In this document: positions 11,009-19,879 of the stretch, piece after piece | Layout of the letters: each line of letters opens with the position of its first letter | Numbering within the stretch: position 1 is the stretch's first letter | Source: Lithodes maja | Taxonomy: Eukaryota > Arthropoda > Malacostraca > Decapoda > Lithodidae | Reading direction: 5' to 3' | Length of the DNA stretch: 64,000 nt | Assembly: GCA_037953745.1 (NCBI GenBank) | Contig: JBAKBP010004474.1 | Location: 62,001-126,000, forward strand | Made by a program: the position numbers and the translations under genes | The notes under the pieces: generated by a model | Database searches by the model: none | The model's input: only the letters and a program-made list of their open reading frames with translations | What the model was told of the DNA's origin: nothing

Positions 11009-12487
11009 CTGCACTCCACAAACACTCTTCTCACAGACCTTACACAAAGAGCTTTTGACGGCATCAACTCAGCTAGACCACCACACAGATCACTATTAGC
11101 CACACTCGACATTAGTAAAGCCTTCGATGCCATCCCACGCCACAACCTAACAAACAAAATCTACAACACAAACATGCACAACAACACAAAAAGGTGGCTG
11201 GCCAACTTCCTAGCAGGCAGATGTGCACACGTATCTTTTGCCGGTCAGTCATCTAAAATCAGAAACTTTCCAAACGGAGTCCCACAAGGATCCGTCCTAT
11301 CGCCCGCACTCTTCAATCTGTACATGCACGATATAACTACACCCAATACTCCCCAAATAAACTTAGCCTCCTATGCAGATGACATAACACTCACATGCAC
11401 ACACCATGACCCAAGAAGAGCAACAGATCTCCTTCAACCCTATCTCAACACACTACATGGCTGGTGCACTACAAACAGACTTAATCTAGCCCCAGCCAAA
11501 TCCACCGCAACCCTGCTCACAAGCTGGACAGGTGAACACGAATACATCCCTCAACTCACCATAAACAACACACCCCTAACACATACACACACACCCAAAA
11601 TCCTAGGAGTAACATATGATACTCATATGACATTCAAACAGCACACCACAAGCATTAAAAAGAAACTGACGCCCAGACTTAACGCCCTCAGGTCACTTGC
11701 TCACACAAAATTTGGACACAACAAAGAAACTACCACCACAGTATATAAACAATACATAAGATCAGTAATGGAATACGCAAGCCCAGCCTGGGCTTCTAAC
11801 CTAGCTGAAACACATCATAAGACCTTACAGACTATTCAAAACAAAGCCCTGAAGATCATTACAGGCTGCACAGCTACTACACCCACAGATCATCTACATC
11901 AAGAAACAAAAATCCTCAAAGTCAAAGACCATCTGGACATGAGAGGCACTCAATTCCTGGCAGCAGCCTCCACGAACCAAGACCACCCACTAAACTACAT
12001 GGCAACACATCCACAGACACCAAGAAATATCAAAACAACACCCAGCACACGGTATCACACACAATTATTGTCCTCTCTCCCTCCCTGCCCACCCCGAACC
12101 AACTTCCAGAAGCACATCCATACTCCTATCTCTCGCCAATCCATCCACTCACTCACAGACAACACGCAGCTGCATGCACGACCTCCCGAAATCCATCCTT
12201 CCGAATCCTCCCTCCCTCGCGAGGACAGAGTCCACCTGGCCAGGCTGAGATGCGGACACCATCCAGCTCTCCTGAGCTATCAGAAGAGACTGGATGACTC
12301 CGTTGTCGACGCCTGCCCGGGATGTAACACAGCACCCCATACCATTAAACACATCATAGAAGACTGCATTTCACACAACCACTTACGCCAACAACACAAC
12401 CTACACTCAATGAGAGCTCTGTGGGAAAGCCCGATCGTGGCCATGGCCTTCCTCAGGGACTCGGGGCTGTTCGGCCAGGCAGCTTAG
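11009..12487 (+). pseudogene. C-terminal part of a LINE reverse transcriptase (5'-truncated)
   Basis: The frame is open from the first base of the inserted element. Visible RT motifs are DISKAFDAIPRHNL (motif A), NGVPQGSVLSPALFNLYM, and the catalytic YADD in LASYADDITLTC. A thumb region follows (VYKQYIRSVMEYASPAW), then a long C-terminal part and a Cys/His segment, CPGCNTAPHTIKHIIEDC. The protein ends GLFGQAA, whose codons are part of the sequence shared with the SINE-T family. The endonuclease and the start of RT are missing, so it cannot act on its own. The clade is judged from motif style as Jockey-like; CR1-like remains possible. Confidence 0.85.
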
Positions 12488-12504
12488 GGAACAACAACAA
12501 CAAC
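11009..12504 (+). mobile_element. Jockey-like non-LTR retrotransposon, 5'-truncated, inserted in the gypsy 3' LTR
   Basis: The element starts abruptly inside RT, ends in (AAC)n after its stop codon, and is flanked by a 12-bp duplication AACATAGTTATA at 10997-11008 and 12505-12516. The uninterrupted LTR at 21560 shows the empty site. 5' truncation, a simple-repeat tail and a long target duplication are the signature of target-primed reverse transcription. Confidence 0.93.
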
Positions 12505-12632
12505 AACATAGTTATACGTTGTCACACTCAATATAAGCAGCCAGCACGGTACAGCGGTACCACACAGTGGCGGTACAGTGGAGTACCAAGGAGTACAATC
12601 AGGTTGCGTTGACACGCACTGGGTGCGTCACA

Positions 12633-12648
12633 GCCCCCCCCCCAAGAT
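12633..12648 (-). other. Polypurine tract next to the 3' LTR
   Basis: Immediately upstream of the 3' LTR, on the minus strand, is a run of ten G residues preceded by CTT and followed by one C, then TGTGACGC of the LTR. The position and purine content fit the plus-strand priming site of an LTR retroelement. Confidence 0.6.
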
Positions 12649-12915
12649 TTTAGATAATCGACCTTAGAAGCATTATCAAAATCTGACAGGCAACCAACCG
12701 ACCTGCTACCCTTAGCTGCCACTAATTGCAAAAGGTGCACAACAACTGAAGTGTGAATTATACATAAAACACAATATCGCATGCATCATGCTACAACAAT
12801 AAAGACTTACAAAACTAAAAAAAAATTTCTCGTTTATTTTATTGTTTTATAATCTTTTTGGACGGCGTTATGATAGCCTAATATTACTCCTGCTCAACCC
12901 ACACACCGTGCACGA

Positions 12916-14730
12916 CTATCCTGGATCATCAACCCTTGATAGACAATCTGCTATCACGTTCTCACTCCCGGCAATATGCTGAATGTTGAGATTATACTCT
13001 TGGAGCATTAGGGACCACCTGGTCAACCGCATATTCCGATTGTGAAACTGATTTAGGAATTTCAAGGGATGATGGTCCGTATAAATCGTCACTACCGGGC
13101 CGTAGGCTGGAACATAAACTTCGAAATGTTTGAGCGACAAAACGATAGCAAGAAGCTCCTTCTCTATAGTCGAGTAATTCCTTTGTGCCAAATTAAACTT
13201 GCGAGAAAAGAAGCTCACTGGGTGTTCCAAGCCCTCGGAATCAGTCTGCAGTAACACTGCCCCGGCACCCACACCGCTGGCATCAGTCGCCAGCTGAAAA
13301 CTCCTGGAGAAGTCTGGGGCTCTCAAAATCGGATGTGTACACAGCAGGTGCTTGACTAGGTCGAAAGCCCTCCGACACTCCGCAGCCCAACAGAACTTCA
13401 CTGACTTCGACAGTAGATCAGTTAACGGTGCTAAGACAGTAGAGTATCCCCGGATGAAGCGCCTATAATAGCCTATCATACCTAGGAACCGCATGACCTG
13501 GCGCTTAGTGGTGGGCCTGGGAAACATATTGATAGCCTGTATCTTGCTCAGGGGGGGGCACACCCGGCCTAACCCGACCACGAAGCCAAGATACTGCACA
13601 GTAGCCTTTACAAACTCGCACTTCCTCAGGTTCACCACCAGCCCAGCATCGTGCAACTTCCCAAACAGGGTCTCTAAGTGCCTTAGGTGATTTTCAAAAT
13701 TATCATCATACACTATCACGTCATCAAGGTAGACCGTGCAGTTAGGGATTTCGTCACAAATATCGTTCATCAGGTTCTGAAACGTGGCAGGTGCGTTCTT
13801 AAGCCCATAAGGCATTACGTTACATTGGTAGGTCTTGCCATCTACCACAAAACCACAAACTTGCTTAGCTCGGTCCGACAGGGGTACTTGCCAGTAGCCT
13901 TTTACAAGATCAATTTTAGTAAGGTACTTTGCATTCCCTATCTTGTCCACGCTGTCGTCAACTCGAGGTAAAGGGTAAGGGTTGGTAGTGGTCAAGCCAT
14001 TTAGCCTACGAAAATCTATGCAGAACCGCACCTTGCCGTCAGGTTTTGGCTGCAACGTGACGGGTGATGTCCACTTCACATAACCTTCAGTGATCATCCC
14101 TCTCTCAACCATGTACTTTAACTCCTCCCGTAAAGCTGGCAACTTTACCGGGGGCACACGGTAGGGCACTGACTTGAAGGGCACATTATCACCGACGTCC
14201 ACGTCGTGCGTTACCTGAGTAGTGAGACCTGGGTGTTCGGCGAAAACAGAGGGGTATGACCTGAACAGGCCTAGGACAGCAGCACCCTGGTGCTCAGGCA
14301 GGTGACTTACAGCTTGCCTAGCCTCTTGTTCAGTATTCCCCGCCCACTGTTCCGCGGAAATGACACAGTCCCAGCTATCCTCCTCAGCAGCATGACTGTC
14401 CCCACCTCCTTCTCCACCCTGGCCGCTGCAGGCCAGCACAGGGACAGTGAGAGGCTCTGAGGGGCGTCTCACATACTCTTTCATGAGGTTAACATGACAT
14501 AACTGATGTTTTTTCCTACGGTCAGGTGTTGCAACGAGATAATCAAGGTCGGACAGTTTCTTAGCCACCACATACGGCCCAATAAACTTGGCAGAAAGGG
14601 GGTGTCCAGGCAAAGGTAAAAGCAACATTACCTCCTGACCCACCGAAAACTCCCGAAGCTTCACCTTGGCGTCATACTGGTGCTTCATGACCGCCTGTGC
14701 ATTAACCAAGTTATTACCTGCCGCTGCCAT
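12916..14730 (-). CDS. Integrase C-terminus, reverse transcriptase and RNase H of the Gmr1-like element
   Basis: This is a 604-residue frame, open a further 12 or so codons upstream to the edge of the tandem array near 14768. Residues 20-90 are the end of integrase with the GPY motif at 51-53 (FIGPYVVAKKL). After a variable acidic linker comes reverse transcriptase (about 198-395) with the first catalytic Asp at D274 (KIDLVKGYW) and the YLDD box at 334-337. RNase H follows at about 475-600, with D483 in ATDASG, the ELL helix near 525 and TDHHPLKF near 551. The protein ends soon after CLSR. That integrase residues precede RT in the same frame, with RNase H at the end, is the direct evidence for the copia-like order. 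The frame itself is intact. It is separated from gag-integrase by the satellite insertion, so the element is presumably dead or depends on other copies. Confidence 0.92.
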   Translation of the reverse strand: MAAAGNNLVNAQAVMKHQYDAKVKLREFSVGQEVMLLLPLPGHPLSAKFIGPYVVAKKLSDLDYLVATPDRRKKHQLCHVNLMKEYVRRPSEPLTVPVLACSGQGGEGGGDSHAAEEDSWDCVISAEQWAGNTEQEARQAVSHLPEHQGAAVLGLFRSYPSVFAEHPGLTTQVTHDVDVGDNVPFKSVPYRVPPVKLPALREELKYMVERGMITEGYVKWTSPVTLQPKPDGKVRFCIDFRRLNGLTTTNPYPLPRVDDSVDKIGNAKYLTKIDLVKGYWQVPLSDRAKQVCGFVVDGKTYQCNVMPYGLKNAPATFQNLMNDICDEIPNCTVYLDDVIVYDDNFENHLRHLETLFGKLHDAGLVVNLRKCEFVKATVQYLGFVVGLGRVCPPLSKIQAINMFPRPTTKRQVMRFLGMIGYYRRFIRGYSTVLAPLTDLLSKSVKFCWAAECRRAFDLVKHLLCTHPILRAPDFSRSFQLATDASGVGAGAVLLQTDSEGLEHPVSFFSRKFNLAQRNYSTIEKELLAIVLSLKHFEVYVPAYGPVVTIYTDHHPLKFLNQFHNRNMRLTRWSLMLQEYNLNIQHIAGSENVIADCLSRVDDPG

Positions 14731-14770
14731 GCAACCTATAAGTCTCTCCCGGCTCTCAAGGATATATTTT

Positions 14771-16340
14771 TTATTATGTTCCTTCCAACAACCAACTATA
14801 CTCCTAAAATCGATTAATGAAATTTACAAACACATGTGGCAGTCCGTGGATTCGAATCCAGGATGCTCACACCGAAAATCAACACCTTATGCATCGCACC
14901 ACGAAGACAGTTTAAAGAATGGTGGACACTGCATACGATTTATTATGCAACTTCGAATCCTGCATATCAATCTAAGCATGTACACACATCCCAACTGCAA
15001 CTCACGTAGGCTATGCATATGTGAATGGAAAGAGCAATTAATGGGGCCTTAACCACTAGGGAAGTCCTCTCGATAAATTACCCCTGAACCAATATCAATT
15101 ATTATGTTCCTTCCAACAACCAACTATACTCCTAAAATCGATTAATGAAATTTACAAACACATGTGGCAGTCCGTGGATTCGAATCCAGGATGCTCACAC
15201 CGAAAATCAACACCTTATGCATCGCACCACGAAGACAGTTTAAAGAATGGTGGACACTGCATACGATTTATTATGCAACTTCGAATCCTGCATATCAATC
15301 TAAGCATGTACACACATCCCAACTGCAACTCACGTAGGCTATGCATATGTGAATGGAAAGAGCAATTAATGGGGCCTTAACCACTAGGGAAGTCCTCTCG
15401 ATAAATTACCCCTGAACCAATATCAATTATTATGTTCCTTCCAACAACCAACTATACTCCTAAAATCGATTAATGAAATTTACAAACACATGTGGCAGTC
15501 CGTGGATTCGAATCCAGGATGCTCACACCGAAAATCAACACCTTATGCATCGCACCACGAAGACAGTTTAAAGAATGGTGGACACTGCATACGATTTATT
15601 ATGCAACTTCGAATCCTGCATATCAATCTAAGCATGTACACACATCCCAACTGCAACTCACGTAGGCTATGCATATGTGAATGGAAAGAGCAATTAATGG
15701 GGCCTTAACCACTAGGGAAGTCCTCTCGATAAATTACCCCTGAACCAATATCAATTATTATGTTCCTTCCAACAACCAACTATACTCCTAAAATCGATTA
15801 ATGAAATTTACAAACACATGTGGCAGTCCGTGGATTCGAATCCAGGATGCTCACACCGAAAATCAACACCTTATGCATCGCACCACGAAGACAGTTTAAA
15901 GAATGGTGGACACTGCATACGATTTATTATGCAACTTCGAATCCTGCATATCAATCTAAGCATGTACACACATCCCAACTGCAACTCACGTAGGCTATGC
16001 ATATGTGAATGGAAAGAGCAATTAATGGGGCCTTAACCACTAGGGAAGTCCTCTCGATAAATTACCCCTGAACCAATATCAATTATTATGTTCCTTCCAA
16101 CAACCAACTATACTCCTAAAATCGATTAATGAAATTTACAAACACATGTGGCAGTCCGTGGATTCGAATCCAGGATGCTCACACCGAAAATCAACACCTT
16201 ATGCATCGCACCACGAAGACAGTTTAAAGAATGGTGGACACTGCATACGATTTATTATGCAACTTCGAATCCTGCATATCAATCTAAGCATGTACACACA
16301 TCCCAACTGCAACTCACGTAGGCTATGCATATGTGAATGG
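14771..16340. repeat. 328-bp tandem array (about 4.8 units) inside the gypsy pol gene
   Basis: Five copies of one sequence follow each other at an exact 328-bp period; corresponding points lie at 14834, 15162, 15490, 15818 and 16146. The units look identical by eye. Each holds a minus-strand tRNA-SINE-like segment with a box-B-like GATTCGAATCC and a second half of unknown origin. The last unit is cut at about 16340. A related single unit without the 28-bp linker stands alone at about 24335-24636. The array separates the integrase core from the integrase C-terminus of the host retrotransposon. Small open frames of 72 codons recur in every unit but show no protein features. Confidence 0.95.
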
Positions 16341-19300
16341 AACAGACCAGAACAGACCCCGGCTTCTCTTCGCCCTCCCAGATCTCTTTCACCATACTTA
16401 AAGGTCCTCTCACATTATGGCCAAAGACTAGTTGATTTGGACTGAACCCCAGGCTCTCTCCTGGGACTTCACGTGCAGCGAACAGAACATACGGCAGACC
16501 CAAATCCCAATCAGTGTCATGTTCTGCACAGTAACAGCGTAGCATACTCTTCAGGGTCGAGTGCCACCGCTCCAAGACTCCCTGACTCTCGGGATGGTAG
16601 GCTGACGACACTACAGAACATATACCGTGCAACTGAAGGGTTTGCTTGAACAATTTGGATGTAAAATTGCTCCCCTGGTCTGACTGCACCTCACGTGGAA
16701 ATCCATAACGGGAACAGAACAATAATAAGTTTTTAACAACTGCCTTTGCCGAGCCGTTTCTCATGGGGTATGCGTCCGGGTATCTCGTAGCCACATCCAT
16801 GATTGTCAACAGGAATTTATTGCCACTACTAGTAGGCGGGAAAGGGCCAACCAAATCTACTACAACTTTGCTGAACGGAGGCCCGGTGACAGGTATGGGA
16901 AACAAAGGTGCCTTCGGGATTGTCTGGTTAGGCTTCCCCGTTGTCTGGCAGGTCGCACACCCAGCCACCCATGCACAGACATCAGCCTTGACCCCAGGCC
17001 ACCAGAAAAACCTGCCCAATGCCGCCAATGTTTTTGTTACCCCCAAATGACCCGCCACCGGCACATCATGCGCCAGACACAATAAGGACTCTCTATACTT
17101 ATTTGGAACAACCACCTGGTCTACTACCCTCGCACCGCCCTCCCACTTCGATTTGGGGTCTAGAAATCTGCGGTACAATATCCTGTTGAGCCTAAAGAAA
17201 TCTCCCGGCTTCGCATCCCCATCTTCCTCCAACTCTATGGCACCATTGCTATAACGAGCTAGGCTAGCGTCTTGCAGCTGCTGCTCACTAATGTCCCTGG
17301 GCGTCAATGCATCAAGATGGTTTTGTAATAAGACATTACCCCGGCTAGTAGGCTCTACTGCCTTAGTGGCTCTCGCTACAGCTCTTGCCTCACGCGAAGT
17401 CTTACCCAACTCTGCCTTGTTACACACCATATCTGGGCCAGAGTCAACTCCCGTGTTTATTATAGGTCCAAGTACCGAATCACCGAGAAGTGCAGCAGAA
17501 TCAATGTCCCTTTTCCTGCCCTTAGCAACCTTCTCCTGATCCTTCCTCCACTGTCCCCGAGGTTGAGTGCTAGGCTGTGCAGGAGCCGCAGAGCGAGATC
17601 GGGTTACCACACAGGCCATCTCATCCTGTTGGCACCTCCCAACCCATTCCCGATTCTCACCATCCACGTCGGCCGCCCTCTCGGCAACGACTAAGGGTGG
17701 AGTCCCGGAAGTGGGCACCGCAAAGTCGTTGCCGAGAAGAAGGTCGACGCCCTCAACTGGCAAACACTCAACGATCCCTACATCCAGCTCCCTGCACACC
17801 TCTCCCACTCTCAACTCCAACCTCACAAGTGGGTATGACCTCGTAGCATTTATACCCTGCACCACAACAACTCTGGCCGCATTTATCGGTTTCCCTGTGA
17901 AGTTCCTCAACAAAGTTTGCGAAGCCCCCGTATCCCTCAGCAAGTCAACCCTCCGTAGTTCACTCCCCCAGCTCACAAACCCGTGCCCCCGATGGCTACA
18001 GAAAGTGTCCCGGACAGGTGTCGAGCCTTCCGTACGCTTCTTTACCGCGTGTGCCTCAGCTGCTGACAACCTACCCCGGGCAGTTGCTGCAGCCTTCAGA
18101 GACACACCGATACTGTGAACCAATGACACCGGCTTAGCGGGAGTGTTACTAGGGCACTCACGTGAATAATGGCCTAGCTTCTGACATTTGTAACATTTCA
18201 CATCCCCAATGGGCTTCTTCCCTTGTGCGGGCGAAGAAGGGGCCTGACCTTTAGTAAACGGGAGAGGCTTGTGTTTGTAGGTGTTATTAGGTGCAATGCA
18301 TTTAGTGTGGTTATGTGTGTCATAGGATTTGTTATTATCGAAAACTCTGGTGGGTGGGGTATAGCGCACCTTCTGCCCTGACTCAGCCCTCTGAGCGGCA
18401 CCGCAACCACGAATCAATGATAATCTGAGGTCTGCCATCTTGGCAGCCTCCTCTACTGTCTTGGGACATTTTTCCTTAATGTTCAGCGTTAGATCGGTTC
18501 CAGTACATTTGTAAAACTGTTCCAGATAGAAAAGTTGCTTAATTTCCTCAGCCGACTCTGCGTGCTCGGACCGAAACCAGTTATTACCTGCATCTGTTAA
18601 GTCCCGTGCGTGCTCCATAAAACTGACGTCGCTCTTCTTATTCACGCCACGGAACTTCAATCTATAAGTTTCGGGTTGCAGTTCGTAGGCCCGGAGCACA
18701 GCCTCCTTCACCAGTCCATACACTACACTCTCGTCCAGTGACAGTGCATCGTAGGCTTTCAACCCCTTACCCACTAGACGTGATGAAACTAATGCTGCCC
18801 ATTTAACCTCCGGCCAGTCATACTCACGACACTTCTTTTCGAAACGAGCAAAAAACTCAGTCACTGCTGTCTCATCAAATGCGGGTACTAACTTAATTAA
18901 ATGCGAAAGTGAGTCTGTAACCCGGTGCCCACCACCGAGATGACGCCCCGTGGTCTCTACTCTAGACTTCTCGACATCCATTTCAGCCTGGTACCTGGTT
19001 GCATCCTGATTGGCTTGGATTCTAGCAACCTCTATGCGTTCTATACTAGCCTGTTGTATCTGAGTCTCCTGCAGCTTAATCCGTTCTATACTAGCCTGTT
19101 GTATCTGAGTCTCCTGCAGCTTAAACTTAGCTAGTTCTAGCTGAAATAACATCTCAGGAGACAGGCCGGGGGGGGGAGAGCACAAAATGGGGGATCCACA
19201 CCGAGACGTGTTTACGGGTAAGCCAGCTTGCCCTTGAGAACCCTCCTGCTGCATCGTGCTAAGACTCGCTGGCTGAGGGCCCAGCTCAGGGGTAGAGTGG

Positions 19301-19638
19301 AATGGAGGCTTGGAGGGAACCCCCCAAGACCCCACTCCACCCACCGCCCCATCGCCATCACCCAACAAACATGCCACCAAATTCTTCTTGGGCCAACTGT
19401 CAGGACAGTCCCGCCCCAAAACCGTGGCTAAACAGCGAAGACCGTAACAATCAATAGCCTGCAGGCGCTGTTCGGTCAAAGGTGTCTGCAAAAATGCCCG
19501 GGCATCCCTCTCTCCACTTATAACACTCCCCTCCCTAAACATCTGTTGTACTTGCTGGTTACTAGGCTGTACCGTGTTATCCTCCCCCGTAAATGATGAG
19601 TCATTAGACATAGTGCTGGTTATACAATTGCTGTTCAT
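16279..19638 (-). CDS. Gag-protease-integrase polyprotein of the Gmr1-like element
   Basis: This 1119-residue frame begins with Met about 240 bp from the primer-binding site. Residues 168-205 are Gln/Glu-rich and carry a 15-residue direct repeat (KLQETQIQQASIERI twice). Residues about 250-405 form the capsid, whose second half (ETYRLKFR, then YLEQFYKC and CPKTVEEAAK) resembles a SCAN domain. A CCHC zinc knuckle lies at 482-495 (CYKCQKLGHYSREC). The aspartic protease has DTG at 569-571 and LLLGND near 633. Integrase follows directly, with HHCC residues H857, H864, C894, C897 and a DDE triad D928, D987, E1023 at the usual D35E spacing. No RT lies between protease and integrase. The last 20 or so residues are read from the satellite array, so the natural frame stops at about residue 1097. 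In the uninterrupted element it probably ran on into the RT frame. Confidence 0.9.
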   Translation of the reverse strand: MNSNCITSTMSNDSSFTGEDNTVQPSNQQVQQMFREGSVISGERDARAFLQTPLTEQRLQAIDCYGLRCLATVLGRDCPDSWPKKNLVACLLGDGDGAVGGVGSWGVPSKPPFHSTPELGPQPASLSTMQQEGSQGQAGLPVNTSRCGSPILCSPPPGLSPEMLFQLELAKFKLQETQIQQASIERIKLQETQIQQASIERIEVARIQANQDATRYQAEMDVEKSRVETTGRHLGGGHRVTDSLSHLIKLVPAFDETAVTEFFARFEKKCREYDWPEVKWAALVSSRLVGKGLKAYDALSLDESVVYGLVKEAVLRAYELQPETYRLKFRGVNKKSDVSFMEHARDLTDAGNNWFRSEHAESAEEIKQLFYLEQFYKCTGTDLTLNIKEKCPKTVEEAAKMADLRLSLIRGCGAAQRAESGQKVRYTPPTRVFDNNKSYDTHNHTKCIAPNNTYKHKPLPFTKGQAPSSPAQGKKPIGDVKCYKCQKLGHYSRECPSNTPAKPVSLVHSIGVSLKAAATARGRLSAAEAHAVKKRTEGSTPVRDTFCSHRGHGFVSWGSELRRVDLLRDTGASQTLLRNFTGKPINAARVVVVQGINATRSYPLVRLELRVGEVCRELDVGIVECLPVEGVDLLLGNDFAVPTSGTPPLVVAERAADVDGENREWVGRCQQDEMACVVTRSRSAAPAQPSTQPRGQWRKDQEKVAKGRKRDIDSAALLGDSVLGPIINTGVDSGPDMVCNKAELGKTSREARAVARATKAVEPTSRGNVLLQNHLDALTPRDISEQQLQDASLARYSNGAIELEEDGDAKPGDFFRLNRILYRRFLDPKSKWEGGARVVDQVVVPNKYRESLLCLAHDVPVAGHLGVTKTLAALGRFFWWPGVKADVCAWVAGCATCQTTGKPNQTIPKAPLFPIPVTGPPFSKVVVDLVGPFPPTSSGNKFLLTIMDVATRYPDAYPMRNGSAKAVVKNLLLFCSRYGFPREVQSDQGSNFTSKLFKQTLQLHGICSVVSSAYHPESQGVLERWHSTLKSMLRCYCAEHDTDWDLGLPYVLFAAREVPGESLGFSPNQLVFGHNVRGPLSMVKEIWEGEEKPGSVLVCSIHICIAYVSCSWDVCTCLD

Positions 19639-19859
19639 AAAAAAAAAGAAGTGCTTATTACTAATTGCAGTCTCGACTCACAAAATGTTAAAGATGCTTG
19701 AATGACTCTACTCTAGACACCTAACGAAACAATCTGCAAGTCCACCAATACAATAATGTTACAATAAAAATTCCTCCAATATGCAAGAAAATTCTAGCCA
19801 GCTCTACTAGGTAGCATAGAATAGTTCTCCAAAAAACATGTGATAGGATCCTACTGAAT

Positions 19860-19876
19860 CTTGTGCAAGGTCGCCA
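19860..19876 (-). other. Candidate primer-binding site
   Basis: Just inside the 5' LTR the minus strand reads AAA and then TGGCGACCTTGCACAAG. Primer-binding sites of LTR elements usually begin TGG and lie within a few bases of the LTR, so this is the natural candidate. I did not identify the tRNA. Confidence 0.5.
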
Positions 19877-19879
19877 TTT

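Larger units (their letters stand above)
9340..12632 (-). repeat. 3' LTR of the gypsy element, split by a LINE
   Basis: The left LTR runs 9340-11008, is broken by a plus-strand Jockey-like LINE, and resumes at 12517-12632. Without the LINE and one copy of its 12-bp target duplication it is 1785 bp, which is exactly 26 bp less than the other LTR and agrees with the single visible indel. GTAT precedes it at 9336-9339. Confidence 0.9.

Noticed and set aside
14771..16340. CRISPR-like array
   Set aside because: The period is 328 bp with no short repeats and variable spacers, and the context is eukaryotic retrotransposon DNA.
16279..16345. C-terminal residues VCSIHICIAYVSC of the gag-integrase frame as a real protein end
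   Set aside because: They are encoded by the inserted tandem array.
14834..16445. Five repeated 72-codon frames beginning MWQSVDSNPG as a tandem gene family
   Set aside because: They are the same frame in each identical 328-bp unit, include the tRNA-SINE box B, and show no protein features.
16279..19638. Domesticated host SCAN protein
   Set aside because: The frame lies between LTRs and also encodes protease and integrase, so it belongs to the retrotransposon.
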